From: Limnomonas spitsbergensis
Lineage: Eukaryota > Chlorophyta > Chlorophyceae > Chlamydomonadales
DNA: 64,000 nucleotides
NCBI GenBank assembly: GCA_037349105.1
Contig: JAYJMM010000038.1
Location: 1,860,001 to 1,924,000, forward strand
Direction of reading: 5' to 3'
Each line of letters begins with the position of its first letter. Positions within the stretch are counted from its first letter, which is position 1. Under the pieces are notes generated by a model. That model was not told the origin of the DNA and did not search any database. It worked only from the letters and a program-made list of their open reading frames with translations. Both the position numbers and the translations under genes were made by a program. Positions 10,590 through 21,939 of this stretch are shown piece after piece.

Positions 10590-11021
10590 AATGATCTTCA
10601 AATCTGCCCAAGCTGCCCCATCGTGCGAAGCCAGAGCACTCCTCTGACAGTGTGAGCTGCTGCTCGGGGCCTCGGGCAAGGGCGCCTTGACGAGGTGCCT
10701 GATCCACATGGCAGAGCGGGCGTGGTAATTCTCGCGCGAAGCCAGAGCACTGGAACTGCCCTCCTGACCGCGGCCCACCAGCAGCGCTGAGGGGATCCCC
10801 GGCATCGGCCAGCTCGGCTGCCCAACACGCAGTGCCACCTGGCCCTTATCCACCAGGCAGGTGGTAAGGCGGTGCACCTGTTGCACTGCCTCTAGCATGC
10901 CGAGATGCTCCAGATGGTACAAGATGCGGCTGACTCCGTAGGAAGCTGCCGCCTGAGCACGACCAAAGACGGAGAGGCCTAGGCGCGAGATGCGCTCATA
11001 GGAGGCCTTCAGCCGTTCCAT
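10590..11021 (-). mobile_element. Decayed non-LTR retrotransposon fragment (RT C-terminal region)
   Basis: The minus strand reads MERLKASYERISRLGLSVFG, then RAQAAASYGVSRILYHLEHL and VHRLTTCLVDKGQ. This is followed by PGIPSALLVG and a shifted stretch with HARSAMWIRHL. Patterns such as RLSRLGLSxFGRxxAASxYGxSxLLYxxE, then LVDRG and ARHAxW, are what I know from C-terminal parts of algal LINE ORF2 proteins. Catalytic RT motifs and an endonuclease are absent. A short GCGAAGCCAGAGCAC duplication (10623 and 10737) shows rearrangement. It is a dead fragment. Confidence 0.55.
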
Positions 11022-11892
11022 GAGCTGCTCCCATGCATGCCGCTGGGCTCAGTGAGGTTGAGTCGTTTCTGAAAGGTATCCCCAGCAAGGCGGCTTGCTG
11101 CACTATCTGGACGCCACAGATGTTTGGGCTGCACTGTTCGACAGCAGGGACGAGGAAGTGTGGCTTCCGCTTTATTTCCAGGAGAAAGTAATCTCGTGAT
11201 CCCGCCTCGGGAGCTTGGTGGACAGGAACTGTGTGGCATTCTCTGTGTGGGGGACAAGTCAGGGGTTCGCGTCCCGGTACCAATACCCAAAAACTTACAT
11301 TACCTACAAATCCCAGGTTTCGAATTACCTCCTGGGACAATGAGTGCTTCAGAATGGCCATTCACCATTACTTCGCCGGTTGGAGACATCAAGCTGCAGG
11401 GGGCGACACGCTCTACGTGATTTCAGGGGTACAGGGGAACACCTGAGGCAAGGATCACAACATCCCAACGGTAGGCTCACAGCCGGACAAGGAAACCACG
11501 GGCTACGCAGTCAGATTTTGGCTGGAACCGGGGCAGGAGCAGGGTCGTGCAGTCGTGCACCTATTCTCACTGCCTAATGGGCTGGTCTAAACCACGGGCC
11601 TTAGAGGGTGTGTGTGAAAGACATGACACAACATTATGTTGTCACCTTGCATCCCATCCCATGTCACCCCAGTTGACGTAAGTGGAGCCACAAGGCATGG
11701 GCCGACTGCAAAAAATGGGGAAGGGAGATCTCTTCAATCCTGAAAGAGCTAAAGAAAGAGCGCCCAACTTTAGGAAAGACAGAAAAACAAGTCAAGCGTG
11801 CCACTCCAACATGCAGCGTCAAGGCAAAGACCGAAAGCCCCAAAGACCTAGCCTAATCCAATCGAAGAAACTATCATGAGCTGAACCGTCAA
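11022..11892. other. Intergenic stretch left of the segmental duplication
   Basis: No exon is recognised. A short block near 11262 (GGGGTTCGCGTCCC) looks like a tRNA T-arm or B-box, but no cloverleaf can be built around it. The plus strand near 11740-11900 has a Lys/Arg/Glu-rich frame that continues across the duplication border (KRISEEKLLNRES). It might be a transposon protein remnant, but no family is recognised. Confidence 0.3.
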
Positions 11893-12633
11893 GCGCATCT
11901 CCGAGGAGAAGCTCCTAAACCGGGAGTCCGGGACAGAGACTATTGCAGCAAAGGAAACTGCCCTGAAGGAAAACTCTGAAGCCATGGCTTTAAACAACAT
12001 AAAGCAAGGGATTTCCCGATCCCAAGAAAGAGAGCACCCCGACCTAGGAAAGTGAGGGTAATACAAAAATCTGCACATGCAACATGAACTGTCAAGGCAG
12101 ATGATACCTGTACGTCGATCACTCAACAGGAATGGGGGAGGAGCAGCAGGTGTCAGGCAAGTGCCAACAAATTGTCTTCATTTCCTTTCTCTGCATTAGC
12201 AAGATCGCTGAAGCCTCCAGGCTCGACTCATGGCTTCGACTCATGGCGGAGCTGGGTGGAAGATAGAAGGCGGGGGGCCACCACGGTTACCCCCTGCCGG
12301 TCCACGGACCACGGATACCAACGGTATCGGGAAATCACTCCCACTCTGGCAGCGGCTTGAGGCTGCTTAAGTAGGGGAAGAAGCAAATTCTGCCAATTGA
12401 GGTGAAAGTGCTGCGTCGAGGTGAAAGCGTGCACTGCATTGCCATGCATGGTGCGTTCAACGAAAGATGCCACATGCATGAGCGGCACGCTGACAGCAGT
12501 CTGTATCAGAGGTGCGGGCATGCCCCACCGGGCGTGTCCAGCTCTGTTCCCACGACGCACCTCGGTGCTCCACATCGTAATCGATCAACAGGCGCAAACA
12601 GAGGGGCGCAAACATCTCATATTCAAATTGAAA

Positions 12634-15611
12634 ATGAGGTCTGTGAGGTACGCGAGCTCTCGAGCGCAGGGCGCTACCAAATGCAGACAAGTTGCTGTTT
12701 GCAGTGCCAATCGCGGCCCCGTCAAGGTTGCGCCCACCTGCGCCTCGAGCAACAACAGCATCGGAAACAGCAGGCGAAATGTCATCTTGGGCCTCGTCTT
12801 GGCAGGTGACAATCTTTTGCTGGCGTGGGTCCAGCGGAAGCCGGGGGTGTGGGAGGTCTGGTAGGAGGTATGATAGGAAGTGAAACGGCGCATTGTTTGT
12901 GATCCTGCGTCCCTCCCGATCTCTGGTCAGGCGTCAGCGCGAGCGACGTGGGCTCATCCCAGGCCATTGACGTCGGCTTGAACTTCAAGCAAGTGAGTGC
13001 CGGGTCCAGATCCAAGGCCATGCGAACGCATCTGCCCACGGCACCAAGCCCACCCTTGGCATGGGGGACTGTCTGTCAGACATGGGCCCAAACTACCGTT
13101 GGTGGTTTTACTGGTATGTCACACAATGATGATAGTGTGCCAGTTGTATGGCATGTCACATGAGAAGTGTTACGACTGCTGGCCAGCTGTCGGTCCATTG
13201 AGAGTTGATAACAGGAGCAGCAGCAAAGGACATGTATGGCCCATGCATGCTTGACCATGCACTCACCCACTCATGTTGTCTACTGTCCCCTTCACTTGCT
13301 GTAAAATGTGGTGACCAGATGCCTTGATCGTTATGTTGGTTGGTTGGTTTATTTTTGGCCTTCCCCTCTCATGGAGTCTGGGGGGAATCTGTGGGAATTG
13401 CTTCATGCTTTCATTCCCACCTTGAAGGAGATTCAGGTTGTTAGATACTGGTAGCAGAGGCTACCACCCAGCTATTTTCTGTAGTGCAATTTTCGAAGGG
13501 GCACCCCTGTGTTGTACAGCTTGCTTCAAATGAGAACTAGCAAGCTTGAAATGTACTAATGATGTTGAACTGTTGACTAATTTCAGAGTTTTTTCCTCTC
13601 TTGAGAGCGTTTGTGCACTGCCGCTCTTCTCTTGAGTGCTGGATTGCTGAATGAGGAGTCAAGCTCGAGGCAGAGACCAACGCAGTTCTTCACCTCCATT
13701 ACTTTTAGTTGCCCCCCGTCCTCCAGTTGCCCCCTTTCAAGTTCCCCCCCTTCAAAAGTATGTAGGTGCATGGGCTGTTGCGCTGCAGCATGTTTGCAGC
13801 TGCATCGGTCCATGTGCATACAAGTGCAGTGCATGCATGCACGCATGTAAGTTTTAGGATGATGCTGATGTAAAAGTCTTTACCTACTACTACGTGCTCT
13901 GTCCACTGCTTGCTTTGGCGTGTGCTCCGGTCCTGGGGAAGGGTTTGACAGCATCAATTTTTTCTGTTAGCCAGTTCCCCCTGCAACTACCGGGGCCTAA
14001 GAAGTGTTAAGTGAGTCTCCCTTGGTGCCTCCTGTTGTGGTATGAACTTAGAAGCAGTCCCTGATCATCCTCTTGGCCGGTATGCCTGCTTGCGGTTAGG
14101 AGCTGGCTCGGAGGCGGCGGAAGGTCCCTGTGGAAGAGTTTACTGATGGGCCTGAAGGTCTCAAGTGAGTCCCCCCCCTTCACTGATGATGCGGTGGCTC
14201 TAGCAGCACTCCCTCACTCAGGTCCTAAGCGAGTCCAACACCACGTGCCCATGATGCGGTGGCCCTAGCCGGAGTGGCAGCCCTTTTGCTATGATACGTT
14301 TGCCCTGGAGGCGGGGGGGGCAGGCCGTGAAGTTCACTATTTGATTACAGTTAGCTGCATTAGCCGCATGCGACAAAAATGCTACTACTGCTCCTGCTGC
14401 TCTCTTCCGCCTGAGTGGGCGATGAAGCACTCATGCAGCACTTCCTCACGCTAGCGATTAATCATTATTTTTATTAAGCACAGAATGGCGATTCCTGTTG
14501 TTCAGGGATGCTAATGCTGCCTGCCTGTGCCTAATGCTGATACTGAATAACTGATACTGATGCTGATGCTGAATAAATGCTGATACTGCCTAACCCTGTG
14601 TGACCCCGCCTGACATTGATAGCGATGCTGATACTGCTGCTGTCTGCCCCTGCCTGACGCTACCTGTCTGCGCCTGATGTTGCTGCTGTTGTTGATGTTG
14701 ACGCTGATCCTGATGCTGATGCTCATGCCAAATTCCTATACCTGTTGCTGATGCTGACCGCCAGTGCCTGCTGCTGCCGCTCTTGCTGCTGCTGCAGGCT
14801 CTATGACATTGTGGTTGGGAACGGTGCTGAGGCCGAGGTTGGATCAAGAGTGGCAGTACACTATGATGTCAAGTAGGTGCAGCTTCCAGGTAGCTACCAG
14901 CCTACCACATATGTCTGGTGCACTGAAAATTCAAATAAATATAACAAAATATGTTTTATTCATGTAGGCCTCTGGGCGTTTTGAGTAGTGGTGTATGGGC
15001 TGCCTGCTGTATTTAGTCCTTTGTTCGTGCTCAACTCGATGCTTGCCTCAGCTGCCTCCTGACATCCTGGATCAGACCAAGGGGTTTTGCTTGCGTGAGC
15101 TGCATCCCCTGGTACCCCTGTATGAATAAAACCACTGCGCGTGTTTGCAAGCCTTCTCTACCTCCTGATGCGTTTGCTGCTCTCCTTGCCTGGCTCAGAT
15201 ACCGCAATATCACCTTCATCACCAGCAGGTGAGTCCTTATGTTACGGCCTCCACATATAGCCCCCACAATACGTACACATCTCAAGTATATGCACCATCT
15301 TTACTTACGCTTTGCTGTTGTGTCCCCTAGTGCTTCTGCTCATGTTGCTTCCGCCACTAACGGCTATTGCTGCTGCTGCTGCATTATGTTATGCATTATA
15401 TTATGGTAAGCATTATGTATCATGCATTATATAATGCATTATATTATGCATGTGTTCCATCGCACTGCATGAGCCCCATTTCGGTACATGTGCTATATTT
15501 TGCTGCATGGGCTGCAGGATGGGCCTGGGTGTGACTGGAGGCACGCCCGTTGGCTTCAATGTTGGCGTCCAGGATGGCCAAGCTGGCGGGACCCTGGCTG
15601 GGATTGATCGG
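12634..15611 (+). pseudogene. 3'-truncated tandem copy of the FKBP gene
   Basis: Exons 12634-12805, 12931-12992, 14100-14164, 14798-14872, 15199-15228 and 15518-15611 are identical to those of the complete gene 3,923 bp downstream. The two terminal exons (GVRGMRVGG... and EIPPNATL...VEG) are missing because the duplication breakpoint at 15815/15816 falls in the intron after the sixth exon. It retains a promoter region and could be transcribed. Its last donor (15612) could splice to an acceptor in copy 2, for example before 16854. It cannot alone encode a full PPIase fold. Confidence 0.85.
14510..14790. repeat. CTGATG/CTGATAC low-complexity tract (also 18433-18713)
   Basis: Imperfect runs of CTGATGCTGATACTG, TTGATG and CTGCTG precede the exon starting LYDIVVG. 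They run up to its acceptor (CTGCTGCTGCAG|G), so the tract also serves as the pyrimidine-containing 3' intron end. It is present identically in both duplication copies. Confidence 0.8.
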
Positions 15612-15815
15612 GTGAGAGGCATGCTGACCCTTTGCATGGTGATACACACAGCAACGCAAGCGGGGCGGGGCGGGGCGGGGCGAAGCGGGGCGGGGCCTGG
15701 GCAATTCCTTGGGTGCTATGAAAAGCGGGTTAAGGGTTCAGGGTTTAATGTAAGTAACCACGATAAGCAGGAAGTGCATGGTGTTCAGTAAGTGCCATAT
15801 GTTTTGGTCCTGAGC

Positions 15816-18800
15816 GCGCATCTCCGAGGAGAAGCTCCTAAACCGGGAGTCCGGGACAGAGACTATTGCAGCAAAGGAAACTGCCCTGAAGGAAAACTCT
15901 GAAGCCATGGCTTTAAACAACATAAAGCAAGGGATTTCCCGATCCCAAGAAAGAGAGCACCCCGACCTAGGAAAGTGAGGGTAATACAAAAATCTGCACA
16001 TGCAACATGAACTGTCAAGGCAGATGATACCTGTACGTCGATCACTCAACAGGAATGGGGGAGGAGCAGCAGGTGTCAGGCAAGTGCCAACAAATTGTCT
16101 TCATTTCCTTTCTCTGCATTAGCAAGATCGCTGAAGCCTCCAGGCTCGACTCATGGCTTCGACTCATGGCGGAGCTGGGTGGAAGATAGAAGGCGGGGGG
16201 CCACCACGGTTACCCCCTGCCGGTCCACGGACCACGGATACCAACGGTATCGGGAAATCACTCCCACTCTGGCAGCGGCTTGAGGCTGCTTAAGTAGGGG
16301 AAGAAGCAAATTCTGCCAATTGAGGTGAAAGTGCTGCGTCGAGGTGAAAGCGTGCACTGCATTGCCATGCATGGTGCGTTCAACGAAAGATGCCACATGC
16401 ATGAGCGGCACGCTGACAGCAGTCTGTATCAGAGGTGCGGGCATGCCCCACCGGGCGTGTCCAGCTCTGTTCCCACGACGCACCTCGGTGCTCCACATCG
16501 TAATCGATCAACAGGCGCAAACAGAGGGGCGCAAACATCTCATATTCAAATTGAAAATGAGGTCTGTGAGGTACGCGAGCTCTCGAGCGCAGGGCGCTAC
16601 CAAATGCAGACAAGTTGCTGTTTGCAGTGCCAATCGCGGCCCCGTCAAGGTTGCGCCCACCTGCGCCTCGAGCAACAACAGCATCGGAAACAGCAGGCGA
16701 AATGTCATCTTGGGCCTCGTCTTGGCAGGTGACAATCTTTTGCTGGCGTGGGTCCAGCGGAAGCCGGGGGTGTGGGAGGTCTGGTAGGAGGTATGATAGG
16801 AAGTGAAACGGCGCATTGTTTGTGATCCTGCGTCCCTCCCGATCTCTGGTCAGGCGTCAGCGCGAGCGACGTGGGCTCATCCCAGGCCATTGACGTCGGC
16901 TTGAACTTCAAGCAAGTGAGTGCCGGGTCCAGATCCAAGGCCATGCGAACGCATCTGCCCACGGCACCAAGCCCACCCTTGGCATGGGGGACTGTCTGTC
17001 AGACATGGGCCCAAACTACCGTTGGTGGTTTTACTGGTATGTCACACAATGATGATAGTGTGCCAGTTGTATGGCATGTCACATGAGAAGTGTTACGACT
17101 GCTGGCCAGCTGTCGGTCCATTGAGAGTTGATAACAGGAGCAGCAGCAAAGGACATGTATGGCCCATGCATGCTTGACCATGCACTCACCCACTCATGTT
17201 GTCTACTGTCCCCTTCACTTGCTGTAAAATGTGGTGACCAGATGCCTTGATCGTTATGTTGGTTGGTTGGTTTATTTTTGGCCTTCCCCTCTCATGGAGT
17301 CTGGGGGGAATCTGTGGGAATTGCTTCATGCTTTCATTCCCACCTTGAAGGAGATTCAGGTTGTTAGATACTGGTAGCAGAGGCTACCACCCAGCTATTT
17401 TCTGTAGTGCAATTTTCGAAGGGGCACCCCTGTGTTGTACAGCTTGCTTCAAATGAGAACTAGCAAGCTTGAAATGTACTAATGATGTTGAACTGTTGAC
17501 TAATTTCAGAGTTTTTTCCTCTCTTGAGAGCGTTTGTGCACTGCCGCTCTTCTCTTGAGTGCTGGATTGCTGAATGAGGAGTCAAGCTCGAGGCAGAGAC
17601 CAACGCAGTTCTTCACCTCCATTACTTTTAGTTGCCCCCCGTCCTCCAGTTGCCCCCTTTCAAGTTCCCCCCCTTCAAAAGTATGTAGGTGCATGGGCTG
17701 TTGCGCTGCAGCATGTTTGCAGCTGCATCGGTCCATGTGCATACAAGTGCAGTGCATGCATGCACGCATGTAAGTTTTAGGATGATGCTGATGTAAAAGT
17801 CTTTACCTACTACTACGTGCTCTGTCCACTGCTTGCTTTGGCGTGTGCTCCGGTCCTGGGGAAGGGTTTGACAGCATCAATTTTTTCTGTTAGCCAGTTC
17901 CCCCTGCAACTACCGGGGCCTAAGAAGTGTTAAGTGAGTCTCCCTTGGTGCCTCCTGTTGTGGTATGAACTTAGAAGCAGTCCCTGATCATCCTCTTGGC
18001 CGGTATGCCTGCTTGCGGTTAGGAGCTGGCTCGGAGGCGGCGGAAGGTCCCTGTGGAAGAGTTTACTGATGGGCCTGAAGGTCTCAAGTGAGTCCCCCCC
18101 CTTCACTGATGATGCGGTGGCTCTAGCAGCACTCCCTCACTCAGGTCCTAAGCGAGTCCAACACCACGTGCCCATGATGCGGTGGCCCTAGCCGGAGTGG
18201 CAGCCCTTTTGCTATGATACGTTTGCCCTGGAGGCGGGGGGGGCAGGCCGTGAAGTTCACTATTTGATTACAGTTAGCTGCATTAGCCGCATGCGACAAA
18301 AATGCTACTACTGCTCCTGCTGCTCTCTTCCGCCTGAGTGGGCGATGAAGCACTCATGCAGCACTTCCTCACGCTAGCGATTAATCATTATTTTTATTAA
18401 GCACAGAATGGCGATTCCTGTTGTTCAGGGATGCTAATGCTGCCTGCCTGTGCCTAATGCTGATACTGAATAACTGATACTGATGCTGATGCTGAATAAA
18501 TGCTGATACTGCCTAACCCTGTGTGACCCCGCCTGACATTGATAGCGATGCTGATACTGCTGCTGTCTGCCCCTGCCTGACGCTACCTGTCTGCGCCTGA
18601 TGTTGCTGCTGTTGTTGATGTTGACGCTGATCCTGATGCTGATGCTCATGCCAAATTCCTATACCTGTTGCTGATGCTGACCGCCAGTGCCTGCTGCTGC
18701 CGCTCTTGCTGCTGCTGCAGGCTCTATGACATTGTGGTTGGGAACGGTGCTGAGGCCGAGGTTGGATCAAGAGTGGCAGTACACTATGATGTCAAGTAGG

Positions 18801-19738
18801 TGCAGCTTCCAGGTAGCTACCAGCCTACCACATATGTCTGGTGCACTGAAAATTCAAATAAATATAACAAAATATGTTTTATTCATGTAGGCCTCTGGGC
18901 GTTTTGAGTAGTGGTGTATGGGCTGCCTGCTGTATTTAGTCCTTTGTTCGTGCTCAACTCGATGCTTGCCTCAGCTGCCTCCTGACATCCTGGATCAGAC
19001 CAAGGGGTTTTGCTTGCGTGAGCTGCATCCCCTGGTACCCCTGTATGAATAAAACCACTGCGCGTGTTTGCAAGCCTTCTCTACCTCCTGATGCGTTTGC
19101 TGCTCTCCTTGCCTGGCTCAGATACCGCAATATCACCTTCATCACCAGCAGGTGAGTCCTTATGTTACGGCCTCCACATATAGCCCCCACAATACGTACA
19201 CATCTCAAGTATATGCACCATCTTTACTTACGCTTTGCTGTTGTGTCCCCTAGTGCTTCTGCTCATGTTGCTTCCGCCACTAACGGCTATTGCTGCTGCT
19301 GCTGCATTATGTTATGCATTATATTATGGTAAGCATTATGTATCATGCATTATATAATGCATTATATTATGCATGTGTTCCATCGCACTGCATGAGCCCC
19401 ATTTCGGTACATGTGCTATATTTTGCTGCATGGGCTGCAGGATGGGCCTGGGTGTGACTGGAGGCACGCCCGTTGGCTTCAATGTTGGCGTCCAGGATGG
19501 CCAAGCTGGCGGGACCCTGGCTGGGATTGATCGGGTGAGAGGCATGCTGACCCTTTGCATGGTGATACACACAGCAACGCAAGCGGGGCGGGGCGGGGCG
19601 GGGCGAAGCGGGGCGGGGCCTGGGCAATTCCTTGGGTGCTATGAAAAGCGGGTTAAGGGTTCAGGGTTTAATGTAAGTAACCACGATAAGCAGGAAGTGC
19701 ATGGTGTTCAGTAAGTGCCATATGTTTTGGTCCTGAGA
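15816..19738. repeat. Segmental tandem duplication, copy 2 (3,923 bp)
   Basis: Second copy of 11893-15815. The left junction reads GTCCTGAG|CGCGCATCTCC near 15815. At the right end identity stops after TCCTGAG (19737), where unique sequence AAGAGCTTGAG begins. No long direct repeat or transposon end is seen at the breakpoints. This copy carries exons 1-6 of the complete FKBP gene. Confidence 0.95.
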
Positions 19739-21005
19739 AGAGCTTGAGTTGTTCGTGTTGAGAACTTGCGGGAGCACCTCAGCTTGGTGTACTGCCTAAA
19801 CCAGGGTTTGGAGCTGAGGAGCTGACCCTGGATTTCGAACAGGCTCTGCCCTGGGTCAAGGCAAGATAGTGCATTGTTTTATGACAGCGCTGTGAGTAAG
19901 TGCCATATATGCAGTTACCTTCTTGCCAGCTGCCCTCCTGTCTCCTCAATGCATCAGATCTACAGTTTCCCTGCCCCCTGGTTCAATCCTGGTTTCACGT
20001 GTGAACCGGTGTTTCTTTTTCGGCCACCAGTCCACCTTTGGCGGGCCGCCCTACGGCCGCCAAAGTCCCGATTGGGACCACACCTGGACCAGCCTAAGAC
20101 GGGTGGCGAAAGCAGCATAGCTGGCCACAAATGGGGCCTCCAGCCAGAGGCTGGAGTGTAGCTGACATTTAGCTGAGTCAAGAAAAAAGAAACACTGGTG
20201 TGAACCATTTGCAGGGTGTGCGTGGCATGAGGGTGGGTGGCGTGCGCCGCCTCATCGTGCCTCCGAACCTCGCATACGGGAGCGTTGGAGTGGGAGGTGG
20301 GTCACCGGTCTGCTTGGTGTCCACTGTGCAGTGATTTGTAGTCTCTGTGATGACCAGGAGTGCTGAAGTGGTGAAATGTCTTTTGAGGGATGCAGCATTC
20401 TGGCATTTGTTGGCATGTTGCTGGGGGTGGCACGGATGGCAGGGGTTGGGATTTGTAGCAGCAGAAGGAACAGAGGTGTCCTGTGTGACAGGCTGGGCTG
20501 TCCTAGTCAAGTGACTCCGCTCCGCTTGTTACCTAGCATAGACTGATTGTGCCCTCTCTGTCGAGTATTAACAGGCAGATGGTTATGCAGTGTCTGTGGC
20601 TTCAGGGATAGGGCTCATCTTGGCACCCATATGCCTACAGTATTTATTGCAGGTTTCAGATGTTTTGACAGGCTTGTAATAGCGCACCAGTATCAGCATT
20701 TCAAAAACAATGTGAACGAGTCATGCTGGTATGTGTTTGTTCCCCCTTGCAGAGATCCCCTCAGCACGACCCGCGACACATGTTTTCAAATATTTTGTAA
20801 GCCCACATCGTTTACATGCTTCCTTCTGCAGAGATCCCTCCCAACGTGACCTGACATGTTTTCAAATATTTTGAAACCCACAAATTGTGTTTACATGTTC
20901 TCTTCTGCAGAGATCCCCCCCAACGCGACCCTGAATATCGACGTGGAGCTGCTCTCCATCAAGACATCGCCCTTTGGCGCCCGAGTCAAGCTGGTGGAGG
21001 GCTAG
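16557..21005 (+). CDS. FKBP-type peptidyl-prolyl isomerase, thylakoid lumen type (FKBP16-4-like)
   Basis: Exons 16557-16728, 16854-16915, 18023-18087, 18721-18795, 19122-19151, 19441-19534, 20215-20296 and 20911-21005 join in phase to give 224 residues. The N-terminus is Arg/Ser/Ala-rich, followed by SRRNVILGLVLAGVSAS. This is a twin-arginine type lumen-targeting segment with a plausible A-x-A cleavage site. The FKBP fold follows: GLKLYDIVVGNG, VGSRVAVHYDVKY, GVRGMRVGGVRRLIVPPNLAYG, EIPPNATLNIDVELLSIK. The end SPFGARVKLVEG is close to the plant lumenal FKBP ending SPFGTPVKIVEG. FKBPs catalyse prolyl cis/trans isomerisation; lumenal ones assist photosynthetic complex assembly. An upstream in-frame ATG (16344) would add 71 residues; I prefer 16557 because the transit peptide starts well there. 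A MITE forms the end of intron 6. The subgroup name is tentative. Confidence 0.88.
20008..20197. mobile_element. MITE family A, copy 1 (190 bp, 9-bp TSD)
   Basis: Terminal inverted repeats GTGTTTCTTTTT...AAAAAAGAAACAC bound 190 bp without coding capacity. GTGTGAACC flanks it on both sides (19999-20007 and 20198-20206). TIRs plus a 9-10 bp target duplication fit a Mutator-like non-autonomous element. It sits 17 bp before the acceptor of the FKBP exon at 20215. Confidence 0.85.
20750..20935. repeat. Triplicated acceptor and start of the last FKBP exon
   Basis: TTGCAGAGATCCCCTCAGCA (about 20748), TCTGCAGAGATCCCTCCCAA (about 20826) and the real TCTGCAG|AGATCCCCCCC (20904) are spaced about 78 bp apart. 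Each is followed by CG(A/T)(C/G)ACC-like exon sequence. The first two are followed by ACATGTTTTCAAATATTTTG. Only the third continues into the FKBP C-terminus; the first two units soon lose the frame. Confidence 0.85.
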
Positions 21006-21320
21006 AGCTACACAGTCCTAAAGCTAGTGGATGGCCTGGACAATGCAGTCCTGAAGCTGATGGAGGGCTAGAGAAGTGCACTCCTGAAGGCGTTGGAGGG
21101 CTCAAGCAATGGTCTTGAACTTGGAAGAGGGCTTGGACAATGCAGCCCTGAAGCTGATGGAGGGCTAGAGAAGTCAATGACGTTGCACCTCTGGGTCCTG
21201 CTTTAAAAGGTTCGGCCGCGTGGGCGCTTATCTAATAGGGGCGGGCTAGAGAAGTGCAATCCTGAAGGCGGTGAAGGGCTCAAGCAATGGTCTTGAACTT
21301 GGAAGAGGGCTTGGACAATG
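20989..21320. repeat. About 30-33 bp repeats spanning the FKBP stop codon and 3' UTR
   Basis: Units such as AAGCTGATGGAGGGCTAGAG, then AAGTGCACTCCTG, derive from the last codons (KLVEG-stop). They are reiterated downstream with divergence to about 21170 and again at 21240-21320, where a family C end interrupts them. The 3' end of the gene has thus been expanded in tandem. Confidence 0.75.
21177..21235 (-). repeat. Transposon-end repeat family C, reverse copy
   Basis: GTCAATGACGTTGCACCTCT, then GGGTCCTGC and GGTTCGGCCGCGTGGGCGC. The same about 55-60 bp end sequence occurs in both orientations near 22565, 22865, 23525, 24590, 36710, 56350, 56540, 56580 and 58420. It behaves like the terminal inverted repeat of a DNA transposon family. 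Confidence 0.65.
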
Positions 21321-21939
21321 CGAACTCCCCACATGCTTACGCCATGATAAGCACTTAACTTTGTATTGCCTGCGTGTCCATCCAATAGCCTTTTTCGCAG
21401 GATTGTGATTACACATGACTGGAAGGCGTGGTAGCTCCTGTTGGATTAAACTGAATAACGTATTTGGCTGCTAATTTACTAAGAGTGAGGCAACGGTTAG
21501 TCTCTGAAACCCGAATTGTGTGCACTAGCCTCTGTCCCTGATTGCATCGTGAGCATGAACTCCTCTGATAATAAGATGATGCTCAGTGAAATAATGAAGC
21601 AGCATTCATCGTTCACGGTGATGGATGGGTCCTGGCTAGTCGACCATAAATGGTCCGTGTGCAGTTTTGAGTAGACCTGAAGAAATTGGGGCAAAAAGTG
21701 GGAATACGGTACTCGATTATAAACACTTCAAAGGGCTCTAAGCTCAAAACACTTGAACACTTCAGAGGGGTACAAGCTTGAAACCTGAACACGTCCATGG
21801 GGTATAAGCTTAAAAGATAACGACAAACCTTCACATGGAAAACTAGTTTGCCCCCATCAGGCTTTTCCTTTCTTCCTTCAAATCTACCCCTGGTGCCTTC
21901 ACTGTCACGCGGCATGCTGCAACGTATGCCGTAGCAGCA

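Larger units (their letters stand above)
11893..15815. repeat. Segmental tandem duplication, copy 1 (3,923 bp)
   Basis: Sequence from GCGCATCTCCGAGG at 11893 to 15815 is repeated head-to-tail at 15816-19738. Every landmark checked has an offset of exactly 3,923 bp with no difference found, including all reading frames, microsatellites and the GGGGC run. Copy 1 contains the FKBP promoter region and the first six FKBP exons but not the last two. Such identity means a very recent duplication or an assembly artefact. Confidence 0.95.

Noticed and set aside
10353..10590. C-terminal half of a 222-codon minus frame
   Set aside because: Past the retroelement-like part the frame becomes hydrophobic low-complexity sequence with no family resemblance, so the element was cut at about 10590.
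11255..11285. Possible tRNA or tRNA-derived SINE
   Set aside because: A GGTTCGCGTCC-like B-box is present, but no acceptor, D or anticodon stems can be paired around it.
13956..13991. Candidate extra FKBP exon (FPLQLPGPKK-like)
   Set aside because: It reads well after exon 2 but meets TAA right before its GTGAGT donor. Splicing exon 2 directly to 14100 keeps the phase, so I left it out (same at 17879-17914).
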